23,814 nucleotides of DNA from Armatimonadota bacterium (GCA_016210785.1 JACQTN010000535.1:1-23814), one strand, 5' to 3'. Shown: positions 1 to 8,414, counted from the first letter of the stretch. Numbers and translations: made by a program. The notes: a model not told the origin generated them from the letters alone.

Positions 1-31
1 GGCGTAAAGCCATTCCACCCGACCTTACCGG

Positions 32-1297
32 CTAAGCGACCCCACACCACCGCAGCGCGCTGAGAGCCAGCACCTTCGCGCAGCGGATCACCGACTCGCG
101 CTCCACATACTCGTCGAGGCCGTGCGTGCGTTCGCCGCCGGGCCCGTAGGAGAGGGCCGGCATGCCGAAGTACATGGCGAAGCGCGTGTCCATCCCCGCG
201 GCCTTGCCGTGGACCGGCGCCGGCTGGCCAGTGACGCTCTCGACAGCATCGCGCACCGTCTGGACCAGCGGGTGCCCCTCGTCCTGCACCCACGGATCCC
301 CGTGCCAGCCAAACCACTCCACCACCGGCGGATGCTCCGCCAGCCACGGGTCGGCGGCGGCGGCCTTGGCGATCACCGCCTCTACCTCGCGCCGCACGTC
401 CTCCATGCGCTCCCCGGGCACGAAGGAGATTCGGCACTCCATCACCGCCCACCCCGCCACCGTGGACGGCCAGTCCCCGGCCCGGTGGGCGCCGATGTTG
501 AGGTGGCACGACCGCCCCACGCTCCGCTCAAACAGCTCGAAGCGGTGCTCCGCCGCCCGCCTGCCGTCCAGTTCGATGAGTGCGTCGTAGATCGCGTGCA
601 TCTTGCCGATGGCGTTCACGCCGGTGTGGGCCTGGCCGGCGTGCGCGGTCTTCCCCGTCACGCGCACGCGGAAGTACAGCACGCCGGCGTGCGCGACTGC
701 CACGCCGCCTGGCTCGGCGATGATCAGGGCGTCGGCGGTGTATCCTTTGAGGAAGCAAGCCAGCGTGCCGCCGCCCCCGCCCGCTTCCTCCTCGATCACG
801 CTGTGCACGTGAAGATCGCCGCGCAGCGACACGCCGGCGTCGCGGATGGCCCGCACCGCGCCCAGGATCGCCGCGATCCCCGCCTTCATGTCCAGCGCAC
901 CCCGGCCGTAGATGCGTCCGTCCCGCTCCACGGCGCCCCACGGATCGACGCTCCACGCGTCCACCGGTTCGGGCGACACGACGTCCACGTGCCCGTTGAG
1001 GATCAGCGACCGGCCGCCGCCGTGCCCGCGCAACATCCCGATCACGTTGGGCCTGCCTTCGTAGGACCACGGGACCTCGACGTAAGCGTGGTGCCGGCGG
1101 ACCTCCTCCAGCACCGGCTCGAAGGCGTGAACGGTCAGGCCCAGGTCCTCCAGCATGCGCCGCACCGCCGCCTGGCACGGGCCTTCCTGGCCCACCACGC
1201 TGGGGATGCGCACCAGCGCCCTGAGATCGTCGAGGAGCCGGGCCTCGCCCCGTCCCACGGCGTCCAGGACACGTTGCTCCACGCCAGCGAGCGTCAT
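32..1297 (-). CDS. M20/ArgE-DapE family metallopeptidase or deacylase
   Basis: A 421-residue protein of the M20 family of zinc hydrolases (acetylornithine deacetylase, succinyl-diaminopimelate desuccinylase and relatives), which cleave amide bonds of N-acyl amino acids or small peptides in the cytoplasm. Visible family marks: GHVDVV (His103, Asp105), GALDMKAG (Asp136, bridging metal ligand), VIEEEAGG (Glu169-171, general base and metal ligand), AEPGG (Glu195) and a C-terminal THGLDEY (His392). The lid/dimerisation domain is around residues 205-320. Length is normal for the family. The ATG at 1297 is chosen because GGAG lies 5 nt before it and the family N-terminus starts there; the frame stays open further upstream, but only as a shadow of the neighbouring ligase. 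It lies 188 nt downstream of the 1486-3438 ligase on the same strand and could be co-transcribed. Exact substrate cannot be read; assignment to the family is firm. Confidence 0.9.
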   Translation of the reverse strand: MTLAGVEQRVLDAVGRGEARLLDDLRALVRIPSVVGQEGPCQAAVRRMLEDLGLTVHAFEPVLEEVRRHHAYVEVPWSYEGRPNVIGMLRGHGGGRSLILNGHVDVVSPEPVDAWSVDPWGAVERDGRIYGRGALDMKAGIAAILGAVRAIRDAGVSLRGDLHVHSVIEEEAGGGGGTLACFLKGYTADALIIAEPGGVAVAHAGVLYFRVRVTGKTAHAGQAHTGVNAIGKMHAIYDALIELDGRRAAEHRFELFERSVGRSCHLNIGAHRAGDWPSTVAGWAVMECRISFVPGERMEDVRREVEAVIAKAAAADPWLAEHPPVVEWFGWHGDPWVQDEGHPLVQTVRDAVESVTGQPAPVHGKAAGMDTRFAMYFGMPALSYGPGGERTHGLDEYVERESVIRCAKVLALSALRWCGVA

Positions 1298-1485
1298 CTT
1301 GACTCCGCTCCGATCGGCAGCCAATGTAGTCCCACACACCCACGTACGCGGCGCGCGTGGCGCCTTCCTGCGCAGGATTGTCCGCCCGGCGCCAGGCGCC
1401 GGCGGCCGCGCGGAAAAGGAACTCGCCGGCCTCACCTTCGAGGCCGGCGATGATCCGGTGCCACGGGTCTGGGGACGGCAGCACG
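1298..1485 (-). other. Spacer with codon-like structure, possible gene relic
   Basis: This 188-nt gap separates the ligase stop from the M20 start. On the minus strand a frame opening with GTG at 1484 reads through the whole gap with G/C-rich third positions and a plausible amino-acid mix (for example the stretches WHRIIAGLEGEAGEF and AYVGVWDYIG). It then runs without a stop into the antisense-like frame of the M20 gene, so it has no sensible end. I do not recognise it. It may be the remains of a small gene or simple chance in GC-rich DNA. The last 10 nt hold the ribosome site of the M20 gene. Confidence 0.25.
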
Positions 1486-3438
1486 CTATCGCGCCTTCGC
1501 GATCTCCTCCACGGCCTGGGGGTTCTCCAGGCTGCTGACATCCCCGGGGTCTTTCCCCAGGTACACCGCGCGAATCACGCGGCGCATCACCTTGGCGTTG
1601 CGGGTCTTGGGCAGGTCGCTGACGAACTTCACCCCCTCCGGCCGCAGCGGCTTGCCGAGCTTTCGCACTACCTGATCGCGCAGCGCCTCGCGCAGCTCGT
1701 CGGTGGGCTCGTGGTCGGGGTGGAGGACCACGAAGCAAATCACCACCTCCCCTTTCACGTCGTGGGGCACGCCAATGGCCGCGGACTCGCTCACGGCCGG
1801 GTGGCCGGTCAGCGCCGACTCCACCTCCGCGGGCCCCACGCGCTTACCCGCCACCTTGATGGTGTCGTCGGATCGCCCGAGGATGTACCAGAAGCCATCC
1901 GCGTCAGTGGCCGCCCAGTCGCCGTGGACCCACACGTCCTTCCACCGGCCCCAGTAGGCATCCAGGTAGCGCTGGGGATCGCCCCAGAAGCCGCGTGTCA
2001 TCCCCGGCCACGGCCTGGTGATCACCAACTCGCCCACCTCGCCGCGCACCGGCTTCCCGACCACGTCGTAGATGTCCGCGGCGATCCCCAGGCACGGCCC
2101 GGCAAAGGAGCACGGCTTGCAGGGGTGCAGCACGGTGCCGCAGACGATGCCCCCGGAGATCTCCGTGCCGCCGGAGTAGTTGATGATGGGACAGCGACCG
2201 CCACCGACGTGGTGGAAGTACCAGAGGTAGGGCTCGGGGTTCCACGGTTCGCCCGTGGAGCCCAGCACGCGCAGCGAGCGCAGGCTCGCCTGACGCAAGG
2301 GCTCCTCGCCGTAGCGCATCAGGCCGCGCACCGCCGTGGGCGCGATCCCCAGGATCGTTACCCGGTGCCGGTCGATCAGTTCCCACAGCCGCCCCGGATG
2401 CGGGTAATCGGGCACGCCCTCATACATCAGGAAGGCGGCGCCCAGGGTGAGAACGCCCATCACCTCCCACGGCCCCATCATCCAGCCCATGTCGGTGAAC
2501 CAGAACATGACGTCGTCGCGCTGGACGTCGAAGTGGAACGCCAGGTCCTGGGCGCCCTTGATGGGGAAGCCGCCGTGCACGTGCACCGTGCCCTTGGGCC
2601 GGCCCGTGGTCCCGGAAGTGTAGATGATCATGAAGGGGTCCTCCGGGTCCATCTGCTCCGTGGGCATGTCGCCGGGCTGGTCCTCGACCGCCTCATGCCA
2701 CCACACGTCGCGCCCCGCCGTCCACGGCACGGGCCGTCCCGAGCGCCGCACCACCAGCAGGCGCTCGACCGAAGGACAGGCGGATGCGGCCTCGTCGGCG
2801 GTGCGCTTCATCTCCACGTGCGCACCCCGCCGATAGAACCCGTCGGCGGTGATGATGACCTTCGCCTGGCAGTCGCGCACCCGCGTGGCGACCGCTTCCA
2901 CCCCGAACCCGGAGAAGACCGGGATGTAGATCGCACCGATCTTGGAGCAGGCCAGCGTGGCGATGGCCACCTCCGGGATCATGGGCATGAAGACCGCCAC
3001 GCGATCGCCGCGCCTCACGCCCAGGCGGCGCAGGACGCCGGCGGCCCGGCATACCTCCGCGTACAGTTCACCGTAGGTGAGAACGCGCTGGGTGCCGTCT
3101 TCACCCTCCCACCGGATCGCCACGCGGCCGGCGTTGGGACCGCGCCGGTACTTGTCCACGCAGTTGTGCACCAGGTTCGTCCGGCCGCCGACGAACCACC
3201 GTGCCCACTGGATCCCGCGGCCGGCGTCCAGCACCCGGGTGTACGGCCGGTACCACTCGATGGCCATCTCCCGCAGCGCCGCGTCCCAGAACCACTCCAG
3301 GTCCGTCACGGACTTTTCGTACAGCGCGTCGTAGTCGCGGAGGCCGTGCGCGCGGAGGAACCGGTGCAGCCGGCTACGCTCCACGTACTCGGGCGTCGGC
3401 CGCCAGACGATCTGCCCACCCAGGACCGCCGTCTCCAC
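1486..3438 (-). CDS. Acetyl-CoA-synthetase-like acyl-CoA ligase (AMP-forming)
   Basis: A 650-residue member of the ANL superfamily, close in size to acetyl-CoA and acetoacetyl-CoA synthetases. It should activate a short carboxylic acid with ATP and CoA, releasing AMP and pyrophosphate. Visible motifs: the phosphate-binding loop YTSGTTGRPKG (273-283), YSGGTE (421-426, adenine/acyl pocket), GDW (506-508), the hinge region GRSDDTIKVAGKR (521-533) and the adenylation lysine Lys616 in RNAKVMRR. The ACS N-terminal cap is present (residues 1-100). The start is GTG at 3438, with a GAGGGG-rich stretch about 11 nt upstream. The gene is read leftward, with the M20 gene following, and is divergent from the uracil-DNA glycosylase. 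The CxxC-containing stretch around 433-449 (VCGTVLHPCKPC) is Cys-rich. Substrate (acetate, propionate or another short acid) is not determinable. Confidence 0.9.
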   Translation of the reverse strand: METAVLGGQIVWRPTPEYVERSRLHRFLRAHGLRDYDALYEKSVTDLEWFWDAALREMAIEWYRPYTRVLDAGRGIQWARWFVGGRTNLVHNCVDKYRRGPNAGRVAIRWEGEDGTQRVLTYGELYAEVCRAAGVLRRLGVRRGDRVAVFMPMIPEVAIATLACSKIGAIYIPVFSGFGVEAVATRVRDCQAKVIITADGFYRRGAHVEMKRTADEAASACPSVERLLVVRRSGRPVPWTAGRDVWWHEAVEDQPGDMPTEQMDPEDPFMIIYTSGTTGRPKGTVHVHGGFPIKGAQDLAFHFDVQRDDVMFWFTDMGWMMGPWEVMGVLTLGAAFLMYEGVPDYPHPGRLWELIDRHRVTILGIAPTAVRGLMRYGEEPLRQASLRSLRVLGSTGEPWNPEPYLWYFHHVGGGRCPIINYSGGTEISGGIVCGTVLHPCKPCSFAGPCLGIAADIYDVVGKPVRGEVGELVITRPWPGMTRGFWGDPQRYLDAYWGRWKDVWVHGDWAATDADGFWYILGRSDDTIKVAGKRVGPAEVESALTGHPAVSESAAIGVPHDVKGEVVICFVVLHPDHEPTDELREALRDQVVRKLGKPLRPEGVKFVSDLPKTRNAKVMRRVIRAVYLGKDPGDVSSLENPQAVEEIAKAR

Positions 3439-3540
3439 CCCGAAGGCACCCCCTCGCAGGCGCCGCTTGCGGGCCGCCCGTTCTGCGTGAGAAGTTGGGC
3501 GGGCGCGCGCCGCTTTCCTCTCCTATCTTTTCTTCCCCCT

Positions 3541-3558
3541 CTCTCCCTCCGGGGAGAG
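3541..3558. repeat. GC hairpin, CTCTCCC/GGGAGAG
   Basis: Left arm 3541-3547 pairs perfectly with 3552-3558 across a 4-nt loop (TCCG). It resembles the CCCTCTCCC..GGGAGAGGG class of intergenic palindromes found in many GC-rich genomes. A rho-independent terminator is unlikely because both flanking genes point away from it and no T-run follows. Confidence 0.55.
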
Positions 3559-3570
3559 GGCCGGGTGAAA

Positions 3571-3640
3571 CCCTTGAAACATCTGGACGGGTGTTGAGGT
3601 CTGCCGGGGGCCAGCAGATGTTTGCGGGGCTCAGGGTGAG
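3571..3640. repeat. Dispersed palindrome, copy 1 (GAAACATC family)
   Basis: AAACATCTG at 3577-3585 is matched by its reverse complement CAGATGTTT at 3615-3623, with a loop of 29 nt. It is followed by GGCTCAGGGTGAGGG. The same GAAACATC core occurs at 4445-4453 and as a 19-nt perfect palindrome at 12669-12735, always between genes. This suggests a REP-like non-coding repeat family. Confidence 0.65.
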
Positions 3641-3696
3641 GGTCAGCGCCGGCGGCAAGAGGAACCCGAGCGGTCCATCCCTAACACCAACCACCT

Positions 3697-4422
3697 GTGA
3701 GCGATTCCCTGCGTGCACTCTCCACAGAGGTCGTGACCTGCCGCCTCTGCCCGCGGCTCGTGCGGTATCGCGAGCAGGTGGCGCGGGAGAAGAAGAAGGC
3801 GTACGAGACCTTTCGGTACTGGGGCCGGCCCGTGCCCGGCTTCGGCGATCCCGCGGCCCGGCTGCTGGTGGTCGGCCTGGCGCCGGCCGCCCACGGCGCC
3901 AACCGCACCGGCCGGATGTTCACGGGCGACCTCCCCAACGGCGCGTCGGTGTGGCTGATCCGCGCCATGCACGGCGCCGGCTTCGCCAATCAGCCCCACA
4001 GCATTCACCGGCGGGACGGCCTTCGCCTCGTGGACGCGTACATGACCGCCGCGGTGCGGTGCGCGCCGCCGGGCAACCGGCCCCTGCCACGAGAGATCGC
4101 GCGCTGCTTCCCCTTCCTGATCCGGGAATTCATCCTGCTTCGCCGCGTGCGCGTCATCGTGCCGCTGGGCCAGATCGCGTTTGCCGCGGTGCTCGACCTG
4201 CACGAACGCCTGGGCCTCACCCTGCCGCGGCCGCGGCCGCGCTTTGCCCACGGCGCGCTGTTCCGGCTCGGCGGGATGATTGCGGGGCAGCCGGTCCCGG
4301 CCGTCCTGTGCACCTACCACCCGAGCCGGCAGAATACGAATACGGGCAAACTGACGGAGCAAATGCTCGACGACATCTTTCAGCGCGCACGGCGGCTGCT
4401 GGATCGGGAGGACGCGAGATGA
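3697..4422 (+). CDS. udgB: Family 5 uracil-DNA glycosylase (UDGb)
   Basis: A 241-residue protein with the signature of family 5 uracil-DNA glycosylases. These excise uracil, and often hypoxanthine, from DNA to begin base-excision repair, and are typical of thermophiles and actinobacteria. Motif A is GLAPAAHGANRTGRMF (60-75), with the Ala-His that marks family 5 in place of the Asp/Asn of other families. Motif B is HPSRQNTNTG (208-217). Four cysteines suited to the 4Fe-4S cluster are Cys15 and Cys18 (CRLC) near the N-terminus plus Cys122 and Cys137. GTG at 3697 is taken because it gives the normal family N-terminus, although no strong ribosome site is visible. The gene stands alone functionally among catabolic genes; co-transcription with the following ligase would have to cross a repeat. 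Confidence 0.93.
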   Translation: MSDSLRALSTEVVTCRLCPRLVRYREQVAREKKKAYETFRYWGRPVPGFGDPAARLLVVGLAPAAHGANRTGRMFTGDLPNGASVWLIRAMHGAGFANQPHSIHRRDGLRLVDAYMTAAVRCAPPGNRPLPREIARCFPFLIREFILLRRVRVIVPLGQIAFAAVLDLHERLGLTLPRPRPRFAHGALFRLGGMIAGQPVPAVLCTYHPSRQNTNTGKLTEQMLDDIFQRARRLLDREDAR

Positions 4423-4500
4423 CATTCGTTCGCCCTGACCTCCTCGAAACATCTGAAGACGCGATCAGCCTCCGTGCTTCGACGGGCTCAGCACGAACGG
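4423..4500. repeat. Dispersed palindrome, copy 2 with CTTCGACGGGCTCA motif
   Basis: Fills the gap between the glycosylase stop and the next ribosome site. CGTTCGCCCTGA (4427-4438) is an imperfect reverse complement of TCAGCACGAACG (4488-4499; 10 of 12 pair). TGACCTCCTCGAAACATC (4436-4453) differs by one base from the left arm of the 12669 copy. The segment CTTCGACGGGCTCAGCACGAACGG (4477-4500) is of a type commonly seen as an intergenic REP-like repeat in environmental genomes. Confidence 0.65.
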
Positions 4501-4516
4501 TTTTGGAGTGTGTCAG

Positions 4517-6205
4517 ATGATCCGGCGCCAGGACTTCGAGGGACGTCTTTATGAGGACGCGCGGCGCGCCTTTCGCTGGCGCGTCCCGTCACCCTACAAC
4601 ATCGGTGTGGACACCTGCGACCGCTGGGCGGCCCAGGACCCGGACCGGGTGGCCATCCGGTACGAGTCGGAAGGCGGCGCCACCACTGCGTGCACCTACG
4701 GCGCGCTGCGGGACGCTTCCAACCGCCTGGCCAACGCGCTGGCGGCGCATGGCATCGGGCGCGGCGATCGGGTGGCTGTCATCCTCCACCAGAGGGTGGA
4801 GACCGCCGCGGCCCACATCGCTCTGTACAAGATGGGGGCCGTCGCGGTCCCCCTGACCCGCATGTTCGGCCCGGACGCGCTGGCGTACCGGCTCGAAGAC
4901 AGCGGCAGCCGGGCGGCCGTGGTGGACCCGACGGTCGTGCCAAAGCTCGTGGACCTGCGCGATCAGCTTCCCGCGCTGGAGATGGTCATCGTGGTGGAAG
5001 GCGATCGCCCGCCCGAGCTCCCGCCCGGACGGCGCGCCGGCCGGTGCCGTTACCTCACCTGGGAGGAGGTGCTGGGGCGTGCCTCGGATCGTTTTTCCCC
5101 GGTGGAGACCGGCCCCGACGACTCCGCCCTCATCATCTACACCTCCGGCACGACGGGTCCGCCCAAGGGCGCCCTGCACGGCCACCGCATGCTGCTGGGG
5201 CACGTGCCCGCCTTCCAGCTCTACTTCGACTTCGTCCCGCAGGGTGGCGAGGTGTACTGGACGCCGGCCGACTGGGCCTGGATCGGCGGCGCATACGACC
5301 TCCTCTTTCCCGGCCTGCGCTACGGCGGGCCGGTGGTCGCCTACGAGACGACGCGGTTCGATCCCGAGAAAGCGTTTCACCTGATGGCGAAGTGTGGAGT
5401 CACCCACACCTTCCTCCCGCCCACCGCTCTCAAGATGGCGATGCAGGTCGAACGCCCCTCGCTGCGCTTCGCGCTGTCGCTGCGGGCGATCATGAGCGGC
5501 GGGGAACCGGTGAACCCGATCATCCTGGAGTGGGCCGCCCGCGAACTTCCCGGCGTGCGCCTCCACGAGATCTACGGACAGACGGAGGCGAACCTGGTCT
5601 GCGGAAACTGCTCGCGCCTGAACCCGGTGCGTCCCGGATCGCTGGGCAAAGCGTTCCCCGGCCACGAGGTCACGGTGCTGCGCGATGATGGATCACTCGC
5701 CGCGCCCGGGGAACTGGGCGAGATCGGCGTGCGCGGGCCGGGCGACCCGGTGGTGTTCAAGGCGTACTGGCAGAACCCGCGGGCCACCCAGGAGAAGTAT
5801 CACGGCGAGTGGCTGCTCACCGGCGACATGGCCCGCCGCGACGACGACGGGTACTTCTACTTCGAGGGACGCAAGGACGACGTGATCAACAGCGCGGGCT
5901 ATCGGATCGGCCCGGCGGAGGTGGAGAGCACCCTGCTCACCCATCCCGCGGTGGCGGAGGCGGCCGCGGTGGGCGTGCCCGATCCGGTGCGCGGGCAGAT
6001 CGTCAAGGGGTTCGTCAAGCTGCGCGCCGGGTTTGCGCCGTCGGAGGCGCTGGCGGCGGAGATCCAAAACCACGTGAAGTCGCGGCTGGCCGCCTACGCC
6101 TACCCGCGGACCATCGAGTTCCTGAACGACCTGCCCATGACCACCACGGGCAAGATCCGGCGTGCCGAGCTGCGCGCGCGTGAGGCCGCGAGACAACCCG
6201 GGTGA
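4517..6205 (+). CDS. Acyl-CoA synthetase (AMP-dependent, medium-chain/aryl type)
   Basis: A 562-residue ANL-superfamily ligase that would form an acyl- or aryl-CoA from the acid, ATP and CoA. Motifs in order: YTSGTTGPPKG (208-218), the WTPADWAWIGG substrate-pocket stretch (248-258), IYGQTE (352-357), TGDMA (435-439), GRKDDVINSAGYRIGPAEVE (451-470) and the adenylation lysine Lys546 in TTTGKIRR. Length and sequence style match medium-chain/propionyl-type synthetases rather than the 650-residue acetyl type upstream. ATG 4517 is preferred over GTG 4508 because GGAG ends 8 nt before it. The next gene starts 152 nt downstream. As the only ligase on the same strand as the aryl-CoA monooxygenase block, it is a candidate for activating that pathway's substrate, but the distance (about 3 kb) makes this inference weak. 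Confidence 0.9.
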   Translation: MIRRQDFEGRLYEDARRAFRWRVPSPYNIGVDTCDRWAAQDPDRVAIRYESEGGATTACTYGALRDASNRLANALAAHGIGRGDRVAVILHQRVETAAAHIALYKMGAVAVPLTRMFGPDALAYRLEDSGSRAAVVDPTVVPKLVDLRDQLPALEMVIVVEGDRPPELPPGRRAGRCRYLTWEEVLGRASDRFSPVETGPDDSALIIYTSGTTGPPKGALHGHRMLLGHVPAFQLYFDFVPQGGEVYWTPADWAWIGGAYDLLFPGLRYGGPVVAYETTRFDPEKAFHLMAKCGVTHTFLPPTALKMAMQVERPSLRFALSLRAIMSGGEPVNPIILEWAARELPGVRLHEIYGQTEANLVCGNCSRLNPVRPGSLGKAFPGHEVTVLRDDGSLAAPGELGEIGVRGPGDPVVFKAYWQNPRATQEKYHGEWLLTGDMARRDDDGYFYFEGRKDDVINSAGYRIGPAEVESTLLTHPAVAEAAAVGVPDPVRGQIVKGFVKLRAGFAPSEALAAEIQNHVKSRLAAYAYPRTIEFLNDLPMTTTGKIRRAELRAREAARQPG

Positions 6206-6357
6206 GAGGACGAGGGGCACCCCGGGCATGGCGGCCATGCAGGGCGCAGCCGGGATGCGGGGCACGGCCGGGACGCCGGAGGGATGGACGGGCGGGGGTC
6301 GCGTCGAACAGACTCCCAGGGGCCGGAGTGTCCGGCGGTCCCGGGAGGTGGGTTCGT
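6206..6357 (+). other. Leader region with small palindrome and TTG-start ribosome site
   Basis: 152 nt between ligase and E1 alpha. It contains a perfect GCATGGC/GCCATGC palindrome around one central base (6226-6240), GC-rich sequence repetitive in GGG-GC/GCC motifs, and GGGAGG at 6343-6348. The last lies 9 nt before TTG 6358 and decides the start of the next gene. The open frame continues upstream of TTG but encodes a biased Arg/Gly-rich sequence with no family similarity. Confidence 0.5.
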
Positions 6358-7449
6358 TTGGCCACGGAGACGACCGACGCCGCGCGGCTGGGGCTCGGCC
6401 GCGCGGACCTGCACGGCCTGCTCTACCACATGAAGCTGCAGCGGGCGCTGGAAGACCGCATCATCAAGCTCTACTACCAGGGCAAGATCCCCGGCGCCTG
6501 CTACACGGGCTGGGGTCACGAGGCCATCGCCGTGGGCGCGGCCTCGGCGCTGGGGGACCGCGACCTGGTGGCGCCGATGCACCGCGACCTGGGCGCCTTC
6601 CTGGTGCGCGGGGTGGAGCCCCGCGAGTACTTCGCCCAGTTCATGGACCGGGCCGACAGCCCCACCCGCGGCCGCGACGGCAACATGCACTTCGGCAAGA
6701 TGAGCAAGGGAATTCTCCCCTTCATCAGCCACATGGCCGCGTCGCTGCCCGTGGCCTGCGGCATGGCCATGGCCTGCGTGATGCGCGGCGAGGCACGGGT
6801 GGTGCTGAGCTTCTTCGGCGACGGCGCCAGCAGCACCGGTCCCGCCCACGAGGCGATGAACTTCGCCGGCGCGCTGGACCTGCCGGTGGTCTTCGTCCTG
6901 GAGAACAACCAGTTCGCATACTCCACGCCGGTGCAGCGGCAGACCCGGGTCCGGAACCTGGCCGACCGGGCGGCCGGCTACGGATTCCCCGGGGAGATCA
7001 CAGACGGCAGCGACGTCCTGGCGGTGTACGGCGCGGCGAAGGCCGCGGTGGAGCGGGCCCGGCGTGGCGAGGGCCCCACGCTCATCGAGTGCCGGATGAT
7101 GCGGATGCGCGGCCACTCGGAGGCGGACGACATGTCCTACCTGCCTCCGGGCTGGAAGGAGCACGCGCAGGCCCAGGACCCCATCGACTGCTTCGTGCGG
7201 TACCTGCGGGAGCGCGACCTGCTGAGCGAAGCGGAGGCGTCGCAGATGGACGCGCGCATCGAGGCGGAGGTGGACGAGGCGCAGGCCGGGGCGGAGGCCA
7301 GCCCCCATCCCGACCCCGAGGAGGCGGCGCGCGACGTCTACTGCCCGGGCGATGGCGAGACGCGATGGCTGCGGCGATCGGATTCCGCTCGTGCGGAGCG
7401 TGTGGACGCAGGGGGCACGGGAGAGGAGGAAGGGATCCGATGGCGGTGA
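6358..7449 (+). CDS. 2-oxoacid/acetoin dehydrogenase E1 component, alpha subunit
   Basis: A 363-residue thiamine-diphosphate subunit of a pyruvate, branched-chain 2-oxoacid or acetoin dehydrogenase. The ThDP motif GDG..NN is clear: GDGASS at 154-159 and ENN at 182-184. HRDLGA (75-80), GRDGNMH (105-111) and the loop RGHSEADD (251-258) are typical of E1 alpha. The TTG start at 6358 follows GGGAGG by 9 nt, and the family N-terminus (short acidic lead, then LHGLLYHMKLQRALEDR) begins there. Its stop overlaps the beta start by 10 nt (7440-7449), so translation is likely coupled. The last 33 residues after Cys329 have a biased sequence with no family counterpart that I know, and look like read-through into the intercistronic region. 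No E2 or E3 genes are in the window. Confidence 0.9.
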   Translation: MATETTDAARLGLGRADLHGLLYHMKLQRALEDRIIKLYYQGKIPGACYTGWGHEAIAVGAASALGDRDLVAPMHRDLGAFLVRGVEPREYFAQFMDRADSPTRGRDGNMHFGKMSKGILPFISHMAASLPVACGMAMACVMRGEARVVLSFFGDGASSTGPAHEAMNFAGALDLPVVFVLENNQFAYSTPVQRQTRVRNLADRAAGYGFPGEITDGSDVLAVYGAAKAAVERARRGEGPTLIECRMMRMRGHSEADDMSYLPPGWKEHAQAQDPIDCFVRYLRERDLLSEAEASQMDARIEAEVDEAQAGAEASPHPDPEEAARDVYCPGDGETRWLRRSDSARAERVDAGGTGEEEGIRWR

Positions 7450-8414
7450 TGACCTATCTGGAGGCCATCAGCGCCGGCCTGCGCGAGGCGATGCGCCGGG
7501 ACGAGCGCGTCTTCCTCATCGGCGAGGACATCGGCGTCTTCGGCGGCGCGTTCAAGGTCACCAAGGGGTTCATCGACGAGTTCGGCCCCCAGCGGGTGGT
7601 TGACGCGCCGCTGGCGGAGACCGCTATCGTGGGCTCGGCCATCGGCGCGGCGGTGATGGGCATGCGGCCGGTGGTGGAGATGCAGTTCGCGGACTTCGTC
7701 ACCGACGCGTTCACCCAGGTGGTGAACATGGCGGCCAAGTTCCACTACCGCAACGACTGGTGCGTGCCGGTGGTGATCCGCATGCCGTACGGCGGCGGCC
7801 TGCGCGCCGGCCCGTACCACTCGTCGTGCATGGAAGCCTGGTTCGTGCACACGCCGGGGCTCAAGGTGGTGACGCCCGCCACGCCGGAGGACGCCAAGGG
7901 GCTGCTGCTGGCCGGCATCCGCGACGACAACCCGGTGATGTATTTCGAGCACAAGCACCTTTACCGGCACGTCCGCGGGGAGGTGCCGGACGGCTACTAC
8001 GAGACGCCCATCGGCGAGGCGGCGGTGCGGCGGCAGGGCTCGCACCTTTCGCTGTTCACGTACGGGTGGATGGTGCACCTGGCCCTGCAGGCCGCGCACC
8101 GGGCGGCCGGCGAGGGCATCGAGGTGGAGGTCGTGGACCTGCGGTCGCTGGCGCCGATGGACAAGGAGGCGATCGCGGCGTCGGTGGCCCGCACCGGGAA
8201 GGCGCTGGTGGTGCATGAGGCCACGAAGACGGGCGGCGTGGGCGGGGAGATCGCGGCCTTCATCGCGGAGGAGTGCTTCGAGTCCCTGGACGGCCCGGTG
8301 GTGCGGGTGGCCAGCGTGGACACCCCGGTGCCGCACAGCCCTGTCCTGGAGGACGCGTTCCTGCCCGGCGTGGAGTCGATCGCCGCGGCGATCCGGAAGC
8401 TGGCGGCATATTGA
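7440..8414 (+). CDS. 2-oxoacid/acetoin dehydrogenase E1 component, beta subunit
   Basis: A 324-residue partner of the preceding E1 alpha; together they form an alpha2beta2 decarboxylase that passes the acyl group to a lipoyl-E2. Family marks: GEDIGVFGG (28-36), the ThDP-contacting glutamate Glu60 in APLAET, and the catalytic-loop histidine His127 in GPYHS, followed by the transketolase C-terminal domain (about 195-320) with VHEATKTGG. The start is ATG 7440, preceded by AGGAGGA with 9-nt spacing, giving a 10-nt overlap with E1 alpha. A second ATG at 7449 is possible but less well spaced. The operon appears to stop here: the next sequence is a degraded toxin fragment, so E2 and E3 must be encoded elsewhere. 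Confidence 0.92.
   Translation: MAVMTYLEAISAGLREAMRRDERVFLIGEDIGVFGGAFKVTKGFIDEFGPQRVVDAPLAETAIVGSAIGAAVMGMRPVVEMQFADFVTDAFTQVVNMAAKFHYRNDWCVPVVIRMPYGGGLRAGPYHSSCMEAWFVHTPGLKVVTPATPEDAKGLLLAGIRDDNPVMYFEHKHLYRHVRGEVPDGYYETPIGEAAVRRQGSHLSLFTYGWMVHLALQAAHRAAGEGIEVEVVDLRSLAPMDKEAIAASVARTGKALVVHEATKTGGVGGEIAAFIAEECFESLDGPVVRVASVDTPVPHSPVLEDAFLPGVESIAAAIRKLAAY

Larger units (their letters stand above)
3439..3696. other. Divergent intergenic region with repeats
   Basis: A 258-nt gap between two divergent genes (ligase leftward, glycosylase rightward), so promoters for both should lie here, but I see no convincing -35/-10 pair. It holds a pyrimidine-rich run at about 3516-3540, a short GC hairpin and one copy of the dispersed GAAACATC palindrome, listed separately. 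No plausible gene is present. Confidence 0.6.

Noticed and set aside
3541..3560. Rho-independent terminator
   Set aside because: Both flanking genes are transcribed away from it, and no T-run follows the stem.
1357..3597. A 746-codon open frame on the plus strand across the first ligase
   Set aside because: It is the antisense shadow of the ANL ligase, whose motifs are complete on the minus strand; the plus-strand translation is His/Arg/Pro-rich with no family pattern.
3201..4520. A 439-codon plus-strand frame spanning the divergent region and the glycosylase
   Set aside because: It runs out of frame with the conserved glycosylase motifs and has low-complexity Arg/Pro/Ala content, so it is a shadow frame.
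6162..7439. A long plus-strand frame joined in-frame to E1 beta, suggesting a giant fusion
   Set aside because: The upstream part is Arg/Gly/Pro-rich and overlaps the well-supported E1 alpha in another frame; the strong ribosome site before ATG 7440 marks the true beta start.
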